DNA from: Lineus longissimus
Lineage: Eukaryota; Nemertea; Pilidiophora; Heteronemertea; Lineidae
Direction of reading: 5' to 3'
NCBI RefSeq assembly: GCF_910592395.1
Contig: NC_088321.1
Location: forward strand, 3,102,001 to 3,166,000
Length of the DNA stretch: 64,000 nucleotides
Numbering within the stretch: the stretch's first letter is position 1; each line of letters begins with the position of its first letter. The notes beneath the pieces are model-generated. The model saw only the letters and a program-made list of their open reading frames with translations. It had not been told where the DNA came from and ran no database searches. Below, piece by piece: positions 43,701-55,175 of the stretch. The translations under genes and the position numbers were made by a program.

Positions 43701-45295
43701 TCAATGTACTGATATTGCTTAGTTTCCAGACAAGGCGCGTCATTACCTTGGCGTAGAATACAGCAAGCCTTGGTATGCAATCTATTTCAAACTGAAGTTG
43801 ATCGGCTATTACTCACTCATAAACGGCATCGTTGTGTACACAATGGTAACAAGTTAGCGTGATGCCACTGACATGACTGATCATCACTGCTGCTCGATCA
43901 GAGGTCTGATATCTCGGCAAATATAGCGTTTTTGTGTCTCATTCAAAAACAACAATATGCTTTGCATCGAAACTTACGCGCGCAGTGTCCAGAGAACATA
44001 AAAAGGGCCAAACGAGTGAAGTAGGTTTTAAATCCAGGTCATATAGCAGAGCAGTGTTCTAAAAAGCCTCCTTTTGATATGTTGTAGGAAATGAGATTTT
44101 TAAATTGGTTTCTACGGAATCAAGGCAAATCAAGACAAAATACATTACAAAGTCATTTTCGACCAAACTGCCACTTAAAAACAAATAAAAATCACGCTGG
44201 TCTCACTCAGAGGCAACATGTTACTATCTGTTGGTAATACATTTATAGGGTCTTAATCCTACCGTTCAAGATGTATGCATACATTAATACTTGTACTCCT
44301 TTACAGAGCTCCTATGCTAAAATTCTAACCTCTATATCACCTACACCCACCACTGGAAAAACTTATAAAACTGGGTTTCTATGGGCAAGTAGGCCTACTC
44401 TATCACTCAACACATTCAAATCATTTGTAGCTTCTATGTTAAGTAAAACTAAATGAAACAGAGAGAGAGCGATTTACTTTCCACAGAGGATTTTCATGAT
44501 AATAAATTCTGAAATATTCGTGAAAAAAAATTTTAATAAAGAAATTTGGATGAGGATTTCGAAATGGACGATAGAGAAATTAGATAGCGATTTCATAAAC
44601 TGTGATATTGCATATTTCAAACATGGAAACTAGTAGAATTAGCCATGGACGTCTTTATGAATTATATATAAATTACACTACAGGAGAACTAGATAAATAT
44701 CGCTACAAAAGAGTCAACTATTAAAGGTGTCAATAACGAGTAGATGCAGGAAACTGATATTATAGGTGAATTCATTAAACATGTTGAAAGACACTTGCTT
44801 TACTATTTTCATGCTATAGTTTCACCGGTCTAAGTCAGCTGGATTATATTTTTCATGAAATCGAAAACAGACCAATCCGAGACATGACGTCGAGTAAAAC
44901 CGGACAATATGGTTTTGCTAACCCGATGTCAATGTAAAACATGAGGAATCGCATCAGGCGGCAATAATATCGTATTTTACCTTTGTTGATTATTCAGGAA
45001 CGATATTCAAGAAATGATCTCATATTGGTGAATCTGGAATGAATTTTTTTTTTCTGGTTTTTATCATGCGCATGCATCCGCTTAATAGAACGCCGGTCTT
45101 TTGTTTGAATTGTAACTTTCAATTATTTGTCTTTTTTGCGGGGGAGGGGGAGGGGCTCAACATTGAAATAGATGTCGTTTTTTTCACTATCTTTAGTGTA
45201 CTTATCAGTCGATCTATTTGTTTTAAAAAAAAACACGAAGCCACACCAGGGTCTTTCAAATAAAGAGTCAGGTCACGACAAGTTTCTTTTGATCC
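43701..45295. other. No gene recognised
   Basis: AT-rich DNA with only short open frames. A GGGGGAGGGGGAGGGG stretch lies near 45140-45156. No further structure is supported. Confidence 0.4.
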
Positions 45296-45690
45296 CACAG
45301 CTCTCTCGGGCAATTAACTGGAAGCCATGATGAAGCTCTTTTTAATTCAGCTACAAACTGAGCTGAGGTGCAAAACAATGATGGAATGACACCAAAGTTC
45401 AACGAAAAAAATTTACTCGGCACATGAGGTACACAATGATTTATCGCGTTACAAATACATAGAATACAAATTATATCGATGTGAACGATCTTAGAATTCA
45501 GGCATGTGTGTTGAGTATCTGCTAATTGCCAAACATAACAATAATCAAATCGCAGTTAAGCTGATCACTGATCGCTTTACAATTTGTTATAAAAAATCCA
45601 TAATTAGGTTGTAATCAATAGCAAACTTGGCACATGTAATGTGAATTGTTTCTTATGAGGTGACTCAAAAATTGATGTAAACATCATAAA
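45296..45690. repeat. Block repeat copy 3 of 3
   Basis: Same landmarks as copies 1 and 2: CACAGCTCTCTCGGGCAATT, CCATGATGAAGC, GAGCTGAGGTGCAAAAC and GAGGTGACTCAAAAATTGATGT. Confidence 0.65.
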
Positions 45691-46435
45691 TGTTTGTGTT
45701 CTGGATTTTTTACCGTGAACGCGAAATTAAACAAGCTGTAAAACTCGTTGGGCATGCGGAATTGGCTTGGGTGTACCACATGACCCGAGAGAACCCCGTC
45801 CCTACGCGCGTCTTCCGAAATGGGTGGTGGCTTTGATGTTGAAGTCATACGTTCCCGTGTTGCCTGACTCTTTATTTTGAAAGACTCTGGTCACACCGAC
45901 CTTTTAGAGCGTGATGATCTGATGACATGTTCAGTCATTTCTTCTGGGGGTAAACTAAGCACCATTATTGACCCTGTTCAGAGTCAGGTTTCAACCTAGC
46001 TATCCCCAGTACATACATGTACTACCAAATTGATTGAATATGCAGGTTCAATAGAATCTTTGCTCAACCGAAATAGATGCACCACTTTCGCCCCACAATT
46101 TCAAAGATGTATATTAAGTGTGAATTGAACATATTGGTTATGAATAAACAACAAATTGGAGCCAAACTCACCGATTTCCTGTGAGGTATAACTCTCTTTT
46201 AAATATTCCAAAAAGCATATACAATGTACTCCTTTCTAAGTCATGAACTAAATGGATAAATAATCTTATACATGTGAAACTTGAATTGGTTCAAGTGGTC
46301 AGCTGATGATTTCCTCCTTACCATGCAGGCTATCACTGATAATAGCAAAACAGGTTAGAACTAGATCTGACTAAGCACGGACATTTTGTTTAATCTTCAA
46401 AAAATGTTTTGTATAAAATTTTGTTTTATCTTCAG
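45691..46435. other. No gene recognised
   Basis: Non-coding by inspection. It ends in a polypyrimidine-like TTGTTTTATCTTCAG that could be a splice acceptor for the next feature. Confidence 0.35.
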
Positions 46436-46606
46436 CTCATCAGTCACACTGTCTGTTGGCGTGTGACGATGAGCAAGCCAACAAGCAAGACTGCAACAGA
46501 TGAACATGCCGAAAGGCCTGGTGCAATGTCAGGCTGGGGTCAAGAAGCGCAAAAGTACCATGCCGCTTATGCATTGGGTTTCCAACATTTCACTAGAGGT
46601 TACTAA
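46436..46606 (+). CDS. Possible small ORF or terminal exon
   Basis: A TTTTATCTTCAG acceptor-like site is followed by an open frame. It has an internal ATG giving 45 residues: MSKPTSKTATDEHAERPG..., then a Trp/Tyr/His-rich end finishing QHFTRGY at a TAA. The hydrophilic Lys/Thr/Glu N-terminus and aromatic C-terminus look less random than neighbouring ORFs. I do not recognise it, and no upstream exon was found. It is 106 bp left of a MITE. Confidence 0.25.
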   Translation, partial: LISHTVCWRVTMSKPTSKTATDEHAERPGAMSGWGQEAQKYHAAYALGFQHFTRGY

Positions 46607-46711
46607 AAATTTTAGCCACATTCGTTTGCTACGGCGTTTCTTTCCAAATTGGTTACCAGCGCCACCGCTAACCGGATAGCATTGGTACTGACCGCTATAT
46701 ATTGTTAAGCC

Positions 46712-47145
46712 GAGACAAGACCACCATTTTTTCTAAGACTTTTAGCAGTTAAATTGTCAATGTTTGACCGCGACGCATCAAATACTGCGTGCGGTTGTGA
46801 ATCTGAAATTTTGATCTGATATTCCGGACAGCCGGGCAAGTAAATGGTGAAAAATAAACTGGTAGTTGACCACGGAAATTTTTTGATAATCGACAAATTA
46901 GACAGACTTTGATATTTCCACTCTTTTCAGCCAACTGGCAGAAAAAACTCAAAACACGCCCCCTATTACCAAATTAGCAAAATTCGAAATTAATTTTTTC
47001 ATCAAATAATTTCTTTATATCTGTAGACTTGCCACAGCAAATATTTTTTCAATACCTCTCCAAATATGTACTTGAGAGTTAAAAACATGCACTCGTCTAA
47101 TTGATAGGCCTCCAACCTATGAATATTCATTAGTGGTCTTGTCTC
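46712..47145. mobile_element. 434-bp MITE, TIR GAGACAAGACCAC, 4-bp TSD
   Basis: Ends GAGACAAGACCAC and GTGGTCTTGTCTC are perfect inverted repeats. They are flanked by AGCC on both sides (46708-46711 and 47146-47149). A full-length inverted relative lies at 62040-62482 and a decayed relative at about 50310-50580. Minus-strand frames inside it are shared between copies only because the DNA is. Confidence 0.8.
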
Positions 47146-47149
47146 AGCC

Positions 47150-49605
47150 ACCCACTGAGCCCTCTGCAACGCCATGTTATTTTTAGACGGAAAGCCCCCA
47201 CGCCAAGAGTTACTTTGAGAATGGAAACCCCTCAACCAAATGGGTGATGTCATTGTCAGTGCAAAATACTCGATCACCTAATTTCTACATGGATTTCCAT
47301 TAGGAAAGCGGAAGGATATGTCTTCTAACAATTGTGGCAATAATAAGTTCTAAAGTAACGCCATGAATAAATTGACTTGAGTGACTCTAATTGTATGAAT
47401 GAATTGTCGTCTGCTATGACTGCAAGTGAACCTGCATCGGCTATTGGTCAGATGTTTATGATGGTTCATTGTATTTGAGGTTACACCCTGTGATGTAAGA
47501 TGACCTGTGCGGACAAAGTGGTATAAATATAGTTAGCTGAAGCTGGTAAAAATCAGTGACCAAATATTTACTGATGATGTCCACAGTGTCACCTGCCTTG
47601 TGTATGATCTCAACTACACCGTACTGTTACGTATTGGGGATGGAGCGCATCACCCAAGATAACCACAAAACGCAAACATGATTCCCCGGGAGAAAAGAGC
47701 GGAGTGGCCTGGGGATTACATTGACTTTGTTACTAAGCACAGACCGATGCCCTTTTCCTTAACAACCCATCCCGAGGTCCATCCCAGCCCACGCACGCAG
47801 ACACCTGACCACTGATCGTCACGCAAAGCACACTGTCAGCAATAAATCCCTTGAGATGCTAGAGGGGAGGACTAAGGCACTTGCCAAAAGCCAAAAATAT
47901 GTTAATTATCCGGCGGTAAAATATCATGTGAAACTTGAATTTACATCAGAATATTTTGAGGCAGCATCAAGATGCAATTATTGAATGCAGAACCAACCTC
48001 ATTTGTTTATTTTTTTGGATGACCTGCCAGGATTTGTGTGGGGAGCAAACAATGAAGGAAAAATGCTGTAACGTGATTTTATTAATCCTGGGATGATTCT
48101 TGCAAATGCTCTTAAAAGAATAGTCTTTGTGAATTCATGATGATATGCATAGCCCCTTAAAAATGAATTCCCTATTTATGCTCTGGACATAGTTTCAAGT
48201 CTTCTAAAGGCGATTAAGCTCAACCATTTTTACATTTTCTCGGGCGGTAAAAATGTAACTTTTCCGGCCTTTCCTGTTTAAAAGTCCGGCGCAGATCAGT
48301 TTGCTAAGTTTGATGAACATGTTGATAAGGGTTCCATTCAGAAACTCGTCTATGACTTGATGATGCGTCAATTGCTTTGATAATGATTTAGGTGCGGGAA
48401 GGGTATTGTGTTGCTGGTGCGAAATTCGCTTTAAATTGATTTGAACCATATGTCCCAAAATGTTGTGAAGCAGAGAAAGGTATTAAAAAAACGGTAGTTA
48501 TATTATTTCGGGCCCCAAAACCTTGAAGTTATCGAAAATTCGTGATTTGACCGACTAGTATTATAAATCTACTTATATTTTGCCGTAGCCGTGTTCCTCC
48601 CTGAGGACACCTTAAAAAATTATAAGCGTGCAGAGTGAGAGTGCCATTTCACTTTTCACTGGACTGGCCTAAATATTTATAATAGGTGACTCACGAGGAT
48701 AGAATCACTATACAGTACGCATGATAGGAGAATCACACGAAAGCAATTGACCTTCTTTATGAGTTTTATTTTTGTTCACCTGTCGGGACATGGACTTCAT
48801 TCGGGATGGGAGATAACACACCAAGGAGCACTTGACTTTTATAAGTTTGACTATGTTATCAGTAGCCAAATAAATCATACCAAGTTATTGAACACAAGGG
48901 ATCAAATATCACCATAGAAACTGATAACCTATAGAAAAATAGAATGTCAAATACATGTACAGGCCAGATAAAAAATCACTGAAAACGTGAGATCGTCCTT
49001 TCTTTCTTGCTGTGCGTCGGGAGAGGGCGTATTTTAAAGATACATTTATATAAGTGAAGACGTCATCAAAACCAAGGCCTGGTGGTTCAGGGCAAATTAA
49101 GTCACTAACCCAGTGTTAACTTTCACTCAGCTTTTTCTCTTCAGTTAGCGCGGTAAACTTGATGCAGAGCAATGCCACGCAAGTGACCAACATGTGTTAA
49201 ACAACCAGCCCAGGGATGTATAAAGAATAATATCAATACGTCTCCGTCTCAAAAACCATTGAGAAAGAGAACTATGTACTTTAACTAACGCTTATATATG
49301 TTTTTAAACAGGTGCACACTGACGCTTTCTCAACCACTTGTTTCCTCCAAATTGCCAGTGGATTTGAACTGTGAGGATGTGATGGCGATTTCTCTAGGTA
49401 TAGTAGGCTACTCTAGAGACTGTTTTAACCCGCGCCTTTACATGTTTTTTAAACGTATTGACATTATTGACAATAGTTTTTTCTAAAATACTTTTCTTTA
49501 TCTCACGAGATAACCACTACATTTGATCTACGTTGATTGCTTGGAGTCTTTTGTTTGGTTAGGTGCTCTTGAGATGCTCGTTTAGGGATGCCCGCTTGAT
49601 AATAA
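47150..49605. other. No gene recognised
   Basis: About 2.4 kb with only short frames (for example 48204-48458, minus, 84 residues). No domains, repeats or splice patterns are convincing. Confidence 0.4.
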
Positions 49606-49739
49606 GCTATTAATTGGGTGACCTTGTCATGAGAGGTATGCGTACGTAAACATCGGGCGACAGTGATAACACACTGCTGTCGATAAAACCTGAGAATAAA
49701 AGTTGCATCGATCGAACCTCACCATTACCTCTCATGATA

Positions 49740-50185
49740 ATCATAATTGGCAGAATCCAGCCCTTTCGTTTCTGACCAGAGAGAAAATTGATATGAAGTG
49801 TTCGCTTCTGCGTGATCAACTGAAAAACTAATGCAATTTAGCCTTCTGTGTTTGTGCCCAAGACTCACATCTACTTTTATCAAACTTGTAAAGCATATTA
49901 CATATTCTGAAAGAATCTGTTCTGTTCATAAAACCAAGCAGATATCGTGATATTCATGGCCAGCACTTTCGTTTCTGACTATACTCCATGACATAGAGAG
50001 GATAGGCTGAAGGAAAGTCCAACTTTGGAATTCTCAGCCTGCTGTGATTGTACCTATAGGATGCCCATCCACGTTTGTCTAACGTGTAAAACATATTACA
50101 TCTTCTGAAATAATCTCTTCACGTTAAAACCTTGTAGACATCGTTAGAATTCGCAGACTGTGTAGCACTTTTATTTCTGACCATA
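49740..50185. repeat. Tandem repeat, about 203-bp unit
   Basis: Two full units and a partial third share TCGTTTCTGAC (near 49766, 49969 and 50171), AGCATATTACAT.TTCTGAAA and an ATAAAACC segment. Divergence is moderate. Confidence 0.75.
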
Positions 50186-50309
50186 TGATTGTTACCCGTC
50201 ACAGCAAAACCAGGCACAGGTCTCTCGAAGCTTGGCAGGATGAGACGGACTAGTCGTTTATTTCACTGTAGTCTGCCTCTGGCATAACCATCAATGGGAG
50301 GCCTATCAG

Positions 50310-50585
50310 ACTCGTATGATATCCCGACAGTCGGGCGAGTAAGTGATGACATTTAAAATCTAAACTGGTTGTTGTTCACAGATATTTTTAGAAAATGATA
50401 CAAGTTTGATTTTTTGTCACGTTTCAGCCCCCCCCCCGCGCCCTGACCAATTGGCAAATATAAAAATCGTTTTTTATAAAATGATTTCTTTATATCTGTA
50501 GCAAATATATTTTGAACATCTCTCCAAAAATTGACCTTAAAAACTCGAGTCTAATTGAAAGGTCTGGATCCTCCAACCAAAGAAA
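50310..50585. mobile_element. Decayed relative of the GAGACAAG MITE
   Basis: Matches 46815-47115 in the same orientation through GATAT.CCGACAGTCGGGC, ATTTCTTTATATCTGTAG, AACATCTCTCCAAAAAT and CTCGAGTCTAATTGA. Both termini are unrecognisable. It contains a 10-base C run (50428-50437). Confidence 0.65.
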
Positions 50586-52095
50586 TCTTATCTTTTCTCA
50601 ATTAGGGGGGGGGGGGTGAGGGTGAAAATTTTGAGAATCCAGCAAAAGTTAATTTTCCTGTTAACATAACATCCCATAACTCTCCCACCGAGGAAAGTGA
50701 TCTGGAAAAAGCCATGATTTCTAGTCCAGCCAAAAGCAAACAGTTCAGCACCACCTCTGGCCATGCAAGTTATTGATAAACGCAAGAGTATCTATGTTGC
50801 TTGTGAAACGACTTTCATGACCAGGGGCTTATATAGTTTCAAAGTGATTGCGTATTGACTAGTTAGACAATACAATGAAACCTCCCATAGCGGACACCTC
50901 TTTATTAAGGACAAGCTCTCTATTAAGGACACATTGGATATTAAATCATCAGCAATGCAATACTCTAAACGAATTACATATACACAGATTTAAGCACATT
51001 CTAAATGTCGATCAAGATGACCAGGGCAAGAATTTTGTGTTAAAACTAGACCATCGCGGCCAATACAGCAGGCCTGGGACGGAACGAACTCAGATATGAT
51101 AGAGAGTTTCGGTCATGCGCAAACAGGACGCCTAACATGGTATACAACATCAAGTCAGGTTGCAATTAGCATTATCGCCGCTGCCTCGGTATAAGGAATT
51201 GATACCGAACTGGCGGTATCGGTTGTCTCACCAAAACCGCGAGGGGTCGAGCAAGAAATGTAGACCAACCGATTGAGTGGTTTTGGCGAGACAGAAATTG
51301 ATACCTTACCAACTTCTGATATATATACGTTTTCCCCACGCTCCCGCCAGGTGGCCAGCGTGTAAAATACCGTTAGTATAAGGTATCAATTTCTGCTCTA
51401 TAAAACCTCTTAAATTAAATAACGAATAGTGTGGTTTTAAATGCTTTTTGGCTGTTATCATATTTTGCAGCAACCCAAGCGTCGGCTGCCTTACCCAGAG
51501 TCTTTCAAATAGACCGAGGTTGCCGAGGTTTTGGTCAACAATTAAGCTTCACCGGAGCGCTTTTTTGAGACAATATCAATATTGATTATGCCGATTATGC
51601 ATTAATGCCGACAGTGAGATAGCAATTTATATTCTTAAACAACGAGCTGTAATGTACTGGTTTTAGATGCTTTTGAAAGACTGTGCTATAATTAAGGATC
51701 TACTTTAGTATTTTTGTGAAAAGGCAAACGTATGCAAATACTGTAAACTCAAGAAAATAAAACCACTTCATTAACAGCCGGTGTCACTGACTCATAGGGT
51801 TGCGAACAGAGCTGTTGAGAAGGCTGATCATTGGCTGGGATTCCAGAGAGGGTTGTTCAGGCCTCATATCCAATATGCTTCAGTTTTGAGTCCAATCCTT
51901 ATTGGCTGGTATTTATAAAAACAAGCATATGCTTATAAGCATGTTCTTTAAGCATGTACTTTACTTAAAGAATTAAGTATAAGCACAGCCTTGTACTTGA
52001 TTTCATATTTATAAAACAAGCATTTGTGGATGATGCTTGGCTTGTAAGTTTTAAGTTTATGCTCAATTGCTCATACTGCATAACAGGGTGAAATT
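50586..52095. other. Non-coding with inverted words
   Basis: A G run (50605-50616) is present. 50878-50935 has a GAAACCTC...GGACACCTCTTTATTAAGGACA pattern repeated twice, common in MITE ends. 51218-51294 holds an inverted pair TGTCTCACCAAAACC / GGTTTTGGCGAGACA. The word GGTATCAATTTCTG near 51384 inverts CAGAAATTGATACC near 51293. 51915-52020 has palindromic AAGCATATGCTT. No gene. Confidence 0.4.
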
Positions 52096-52103
52096 AGATT
52101 TCC

Positions 52104-52737
52104 ATGTGGTATTTGTGGTGTAAGGCTGGTCGGTTTCGGGATTATGGCAATCATTGCTGCCCTGGGAGCTCCATGCACTTTCTTTCAAGAAGCTGGCTTT
52201 TAGAGAGGGAGGGGAGGTTATCCTGGCTTTCATATCAGGCTTTCTGGCGAAGAACCAGGGACCGGCCGCCTCTCGGCCCCCGGTTACTATTCCCTCTCTG
52301 TCAAGAACGATCTCTGATGATCTCCTTACAGAACTTTATGTCCCGTCAGGGCCCTAAAGTTCTACATAAATAGGACAAAACCTCCCGGTATCCGCCAGGG
52401 GAGAGAGCGTTTGTTTTTGTCCTATAAGGAGGGAAATAAACGAGAGATAGCGGCCGCCACTATTTCAAGGTGGATTGTGGAGACTATTCGTCTTTCCTAC
52501 AACACCTTGAAGACTTCCTCTGACCTTCGTGCGCTAGCTAACATCTCAGCGCATGAAGTTAGAGCACTAGCCACCTCCTGGGCTAACTACCGAGGAGTTG
52601 CTCTTCAAGAAGTCGTTTCCGCTGCATGTTGGAGTAATCACTCCACATTCTCTCGTTTCTACCTACGAGACGTTTCTTCCCTCGTAGATGGCATGCACGC
52701 AATCGGCCCGATTGTGTCTGCGGGGCATGTTGTTTGA
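52104..52737 (+). pseudogene. Tyrosine recombinase of a DIRS/Ngaro-like retrotransposon
   Basis: The C-terminal recombinase domain is split over two frames by a shift near 52345-52400. Visible: WELHALS, then VILAFISGFLAKNQG and IPSLS (first frame), then RLFLSYKEGNKREIAAATIS, the His-x-x-Arg box AHEVRALATSWANY (about 52550-52590) and the nucleophile region HSTFSRFYLRDVSSL (about 52640-52685). The usual Arg of the first catalytic box, normally before SELHAL, reads LPW here. The active site therefore looks lost. RT and RNase H are absent to the left, so this is a 5'-truncated relic. Confidence 0.85.
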
Positions 52738-53126
52738 TCCTGGCTAGATCAAAAGAGGGGGGGAGCCCGATTGAAGAGTCAAACGCGCATCTTGCGCCAT
52801 TTTTGATATGCCCTATCTTCAACAATCCAGGCAACCCCTAGTAGACTTGAAAGGACGCAATTTCTTATTGTTGTTTAGCAATAACTCATTCTACACCCTT
52901 GAACATGCCTTATTTGCTCTAAGCTCTGTTGCCGGAAAGAAGATGGTTTTTATTATGCAATTCTAGCGCTTTCCGGAGAATGGGTATATTACTCTCTATA
53001 AATACGATTGTAATACCGAGATCAAAATACCGGTCCCCCGGTTCTCCCCATTTCTTTCCCCTGGCGGTCCTCCTTAGCTACTATGCCGGTGGTGCCTCCT
53101 TGATGGAACAACAGCTCAGCCTTAAG

Positions 53127-53214
53127 TGTTCCATAGGTAAGTTTGAATGACACAAAATGCCCATTTCCTTACAAGAAATGGCCATTTTGTTAGTTCATAC
53201 TTACCTATGGAACA
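53127..53214. repeat. 88-bp palindrome downstream of the recombinase
   Basis: TGTTCCATAGGTAAGT at the left inverts to ACTTACCTATGGAACA at the right. The arms include CCCATTTCCTTA/AAGAAATGGCCATT and have a few mismatches. By position it matches the internal complementary region of DIRS-like elements. Confidence 0.8.
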
Positions 53215-53420
53215 CGGCCCTCCCGCCGTCCCCACAAACGGGACATACTCTCTTTGTTAACGCTCAAGAGTAAGACTGAATATGTCGGCATGAGATCGGC
53301 GCGATCTCGCGGGATTGGTCAGGGCGCCGCCTGGCGGCCGAGCTGTTAACTCAGTTCTCCCTTTATAAAATTAAAGGGATACTCTTGTGTTTGAGCCCAA
53401 ATGGAGTAACATGCAAAAGT

Positions 53421-53482
53421 GTTCCATAGGTAAGTATGAACTAACAAAATGGCCATTTTTTGTAAGGAAATGGGCATTTTCA
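53421..53482. repeat. Inverted half copy of the palindrome (candidate right end)
   Basis: About 60 bp from GTTCCATAGGTAAGTATGAA to AAATGGGCATTTT equals the reverse complement of the right portion of 53127-53214 and runs past its centre. The same arrangement is seen at 16865-16975 / 17678-17763. Probable right terminal repeat of the retroelement. Confidence 0.7.
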
Positions 53483-53844
53483 ACTAATCGTCATTGGTAG
53501 TGTAAAGGGTGTCCCAATGCTAATGGCTGATAGTGTACAGGGTGTCTATGAAGAAAGTCCAACTGACTTATTGGCTTCTGCTGGTTTTAGGGACTGACCT
53601 GCCCTTTCAAAGTGAGGCACTGCTTAGGGAGGTAATGGAGCATGTCTTCGGGTCTTATCATCCCTTACCAGCCTAGGACTTTCAAAGATCCTTCTGAATG
53701 TAGAGTCTTGTCCGAAGTGATCAGTGAAAGACTAAAAAAGAGCGATGCCAATCCCGATTCAATTTCTTTTAAAAGCTAAAGATACACATATTTAGATTGT
53801 CTAGCGTTCAGAATCGTACCCACAATCATTCACAACACCCACAG

Positions 53845-55175
53845 TCAATTCTTGTCCATCACAATGTCCTCCTCGACTACATTCACGAACTCTGGTCCAT
53901 CCACGGCAGCCTCCTCTTCTTCCTCCAAGATAGCATGTGGTCCAGCTTCGATTGGCCTTGGTCAAAACGATGCTTCAAAGCCATTGACGATAACGTCCTC
54001 ATCAACACCATCCAAGGCATCTCTGTTGATGTTGGTCACGTCTCTCAGGCCGATGTGAAGGCAGTCTCCTCGTTCGTTCGTGTGGTCCTTCTTCCACGAT
54101 TTCCATTGTCGTCGTACGTGACATTTGAAGTACTTCATGACTGCAACGTCTAACGGTTGTACGAGGGATGTGCAACCAGCAGGTACGTAATCCAGGCTGC
54201 CTCTCATGTCGCTGAATCTCGTCCGGAAGTTCTCTGTCCGGTGGACCCGATAATGATCAACAATCAGCATGAACTGGTCAGCCTCGTTGTCGGTGACTTG
54301 GTGCGCCGTTTCCTCTCTCATACAACCAGTTTCCGATTGGGTAATCTGTACATCTGCTGGTGGGTTGTCTTGGAGGGCTGCAAACACCCGGACAAAACCT
54401 CTTCTGGGGAAGGTGATGTGCGCCGGCAACTTTGCTCCAGAGGCTGCGATGCAGAGGGTGACAGTGCATCCCAGCTTGGTATTGGACCTCGACGACCGGT
54501 CGTCTATGGCCTTCTCCCCCGTGGTGTCGACCGTGTACATAATTCTCATGTCAAACAGGACAAAGGTTTGGTCCATGTTAAAGAAGAACCGCATCTGTAT
54601 ATAAAGACGATCGATGGTCCAAGTAACCGCATCTCGGAAGGTCTGGATCCTTGCAGCAGCATCAGCGGGGACGGTGGTTGTATTCTTGGTCACCTTCCGT
54701 AGGGACACGTGGCGTCTATTTATCAAGCACTCCACCCAGCCTATGGATGCGTTGAAATCCCATAGCTGAGGGCGACAATGCTGAATCCCTTCTCTGACAT
54801 CATGGGCCAACTCATTCCACCAGCTTTGCCACACTACCAACGCCTTATCTTGAATGTCGAGAACGGAGACTGCGAGACGACGCTCTCTCATCTGCTGCAG
54901 CCATTGGTAAAGCTGGTCCTCAACCTGTGGCCAGAACGGATCATGGGGCTCCATCACCGTCTTCTTCCGGCCATGCCCTTGTTCTTGCTTCTGCTTGAGG
55001 TCCTCGAGATTCCACCTTCTAAACGTCTCCTAGGGAATGTTATAGTGGGCGGCGACTCTCTCATACTGCGCACCGTACCGTTCACCAGTGCCTCCTCCAG
55101 GTCTCTCGGGCAGGCAAGTTTTTCTGTCACGGTGTAGCGTCGGCGTCGTTTTCTCAGCGGCCCTACAGCATCCAT
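53845..55175 (-). pseudogene. pogo/Tigger-like (Tc1-mariner superfamily) transposase
   Basis: Starts at ATG 55175 with a basic RKRRRRYTVTEKLA segment opening a psq/CENP-B-type helix-turn-helix. A frameshift near 55000-55080 moves the rest into the frame from 54957, which has a second DNA-binding stretch (WPQVEDQLYQWLQQMRERRL). The DDE_1 catalytic core follows: FNMDQTFVLF (first Asp, about 54560), MLIVDHYRVHRT (second Asp, about 54240) and VQPLDVAVMKYFK (third Asp, about 54135). An in-frame TGA at 53959-53961 precedes an acidic tail (EEEEEAAVDGPEF) ending at 53845. TA duplications and TIRs were not securely found. Related to domesticated Jerky/Tigger proteins, but the breaks argue for a dead transposon. 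Confidence 0.85.

Noticed and set aside
46749-46952. Minus-strand ORF also seen at 62219-62443
   Set aside because: Conservation is explained by the MITE DNA shared between the two sites, and no coding signature is visible.
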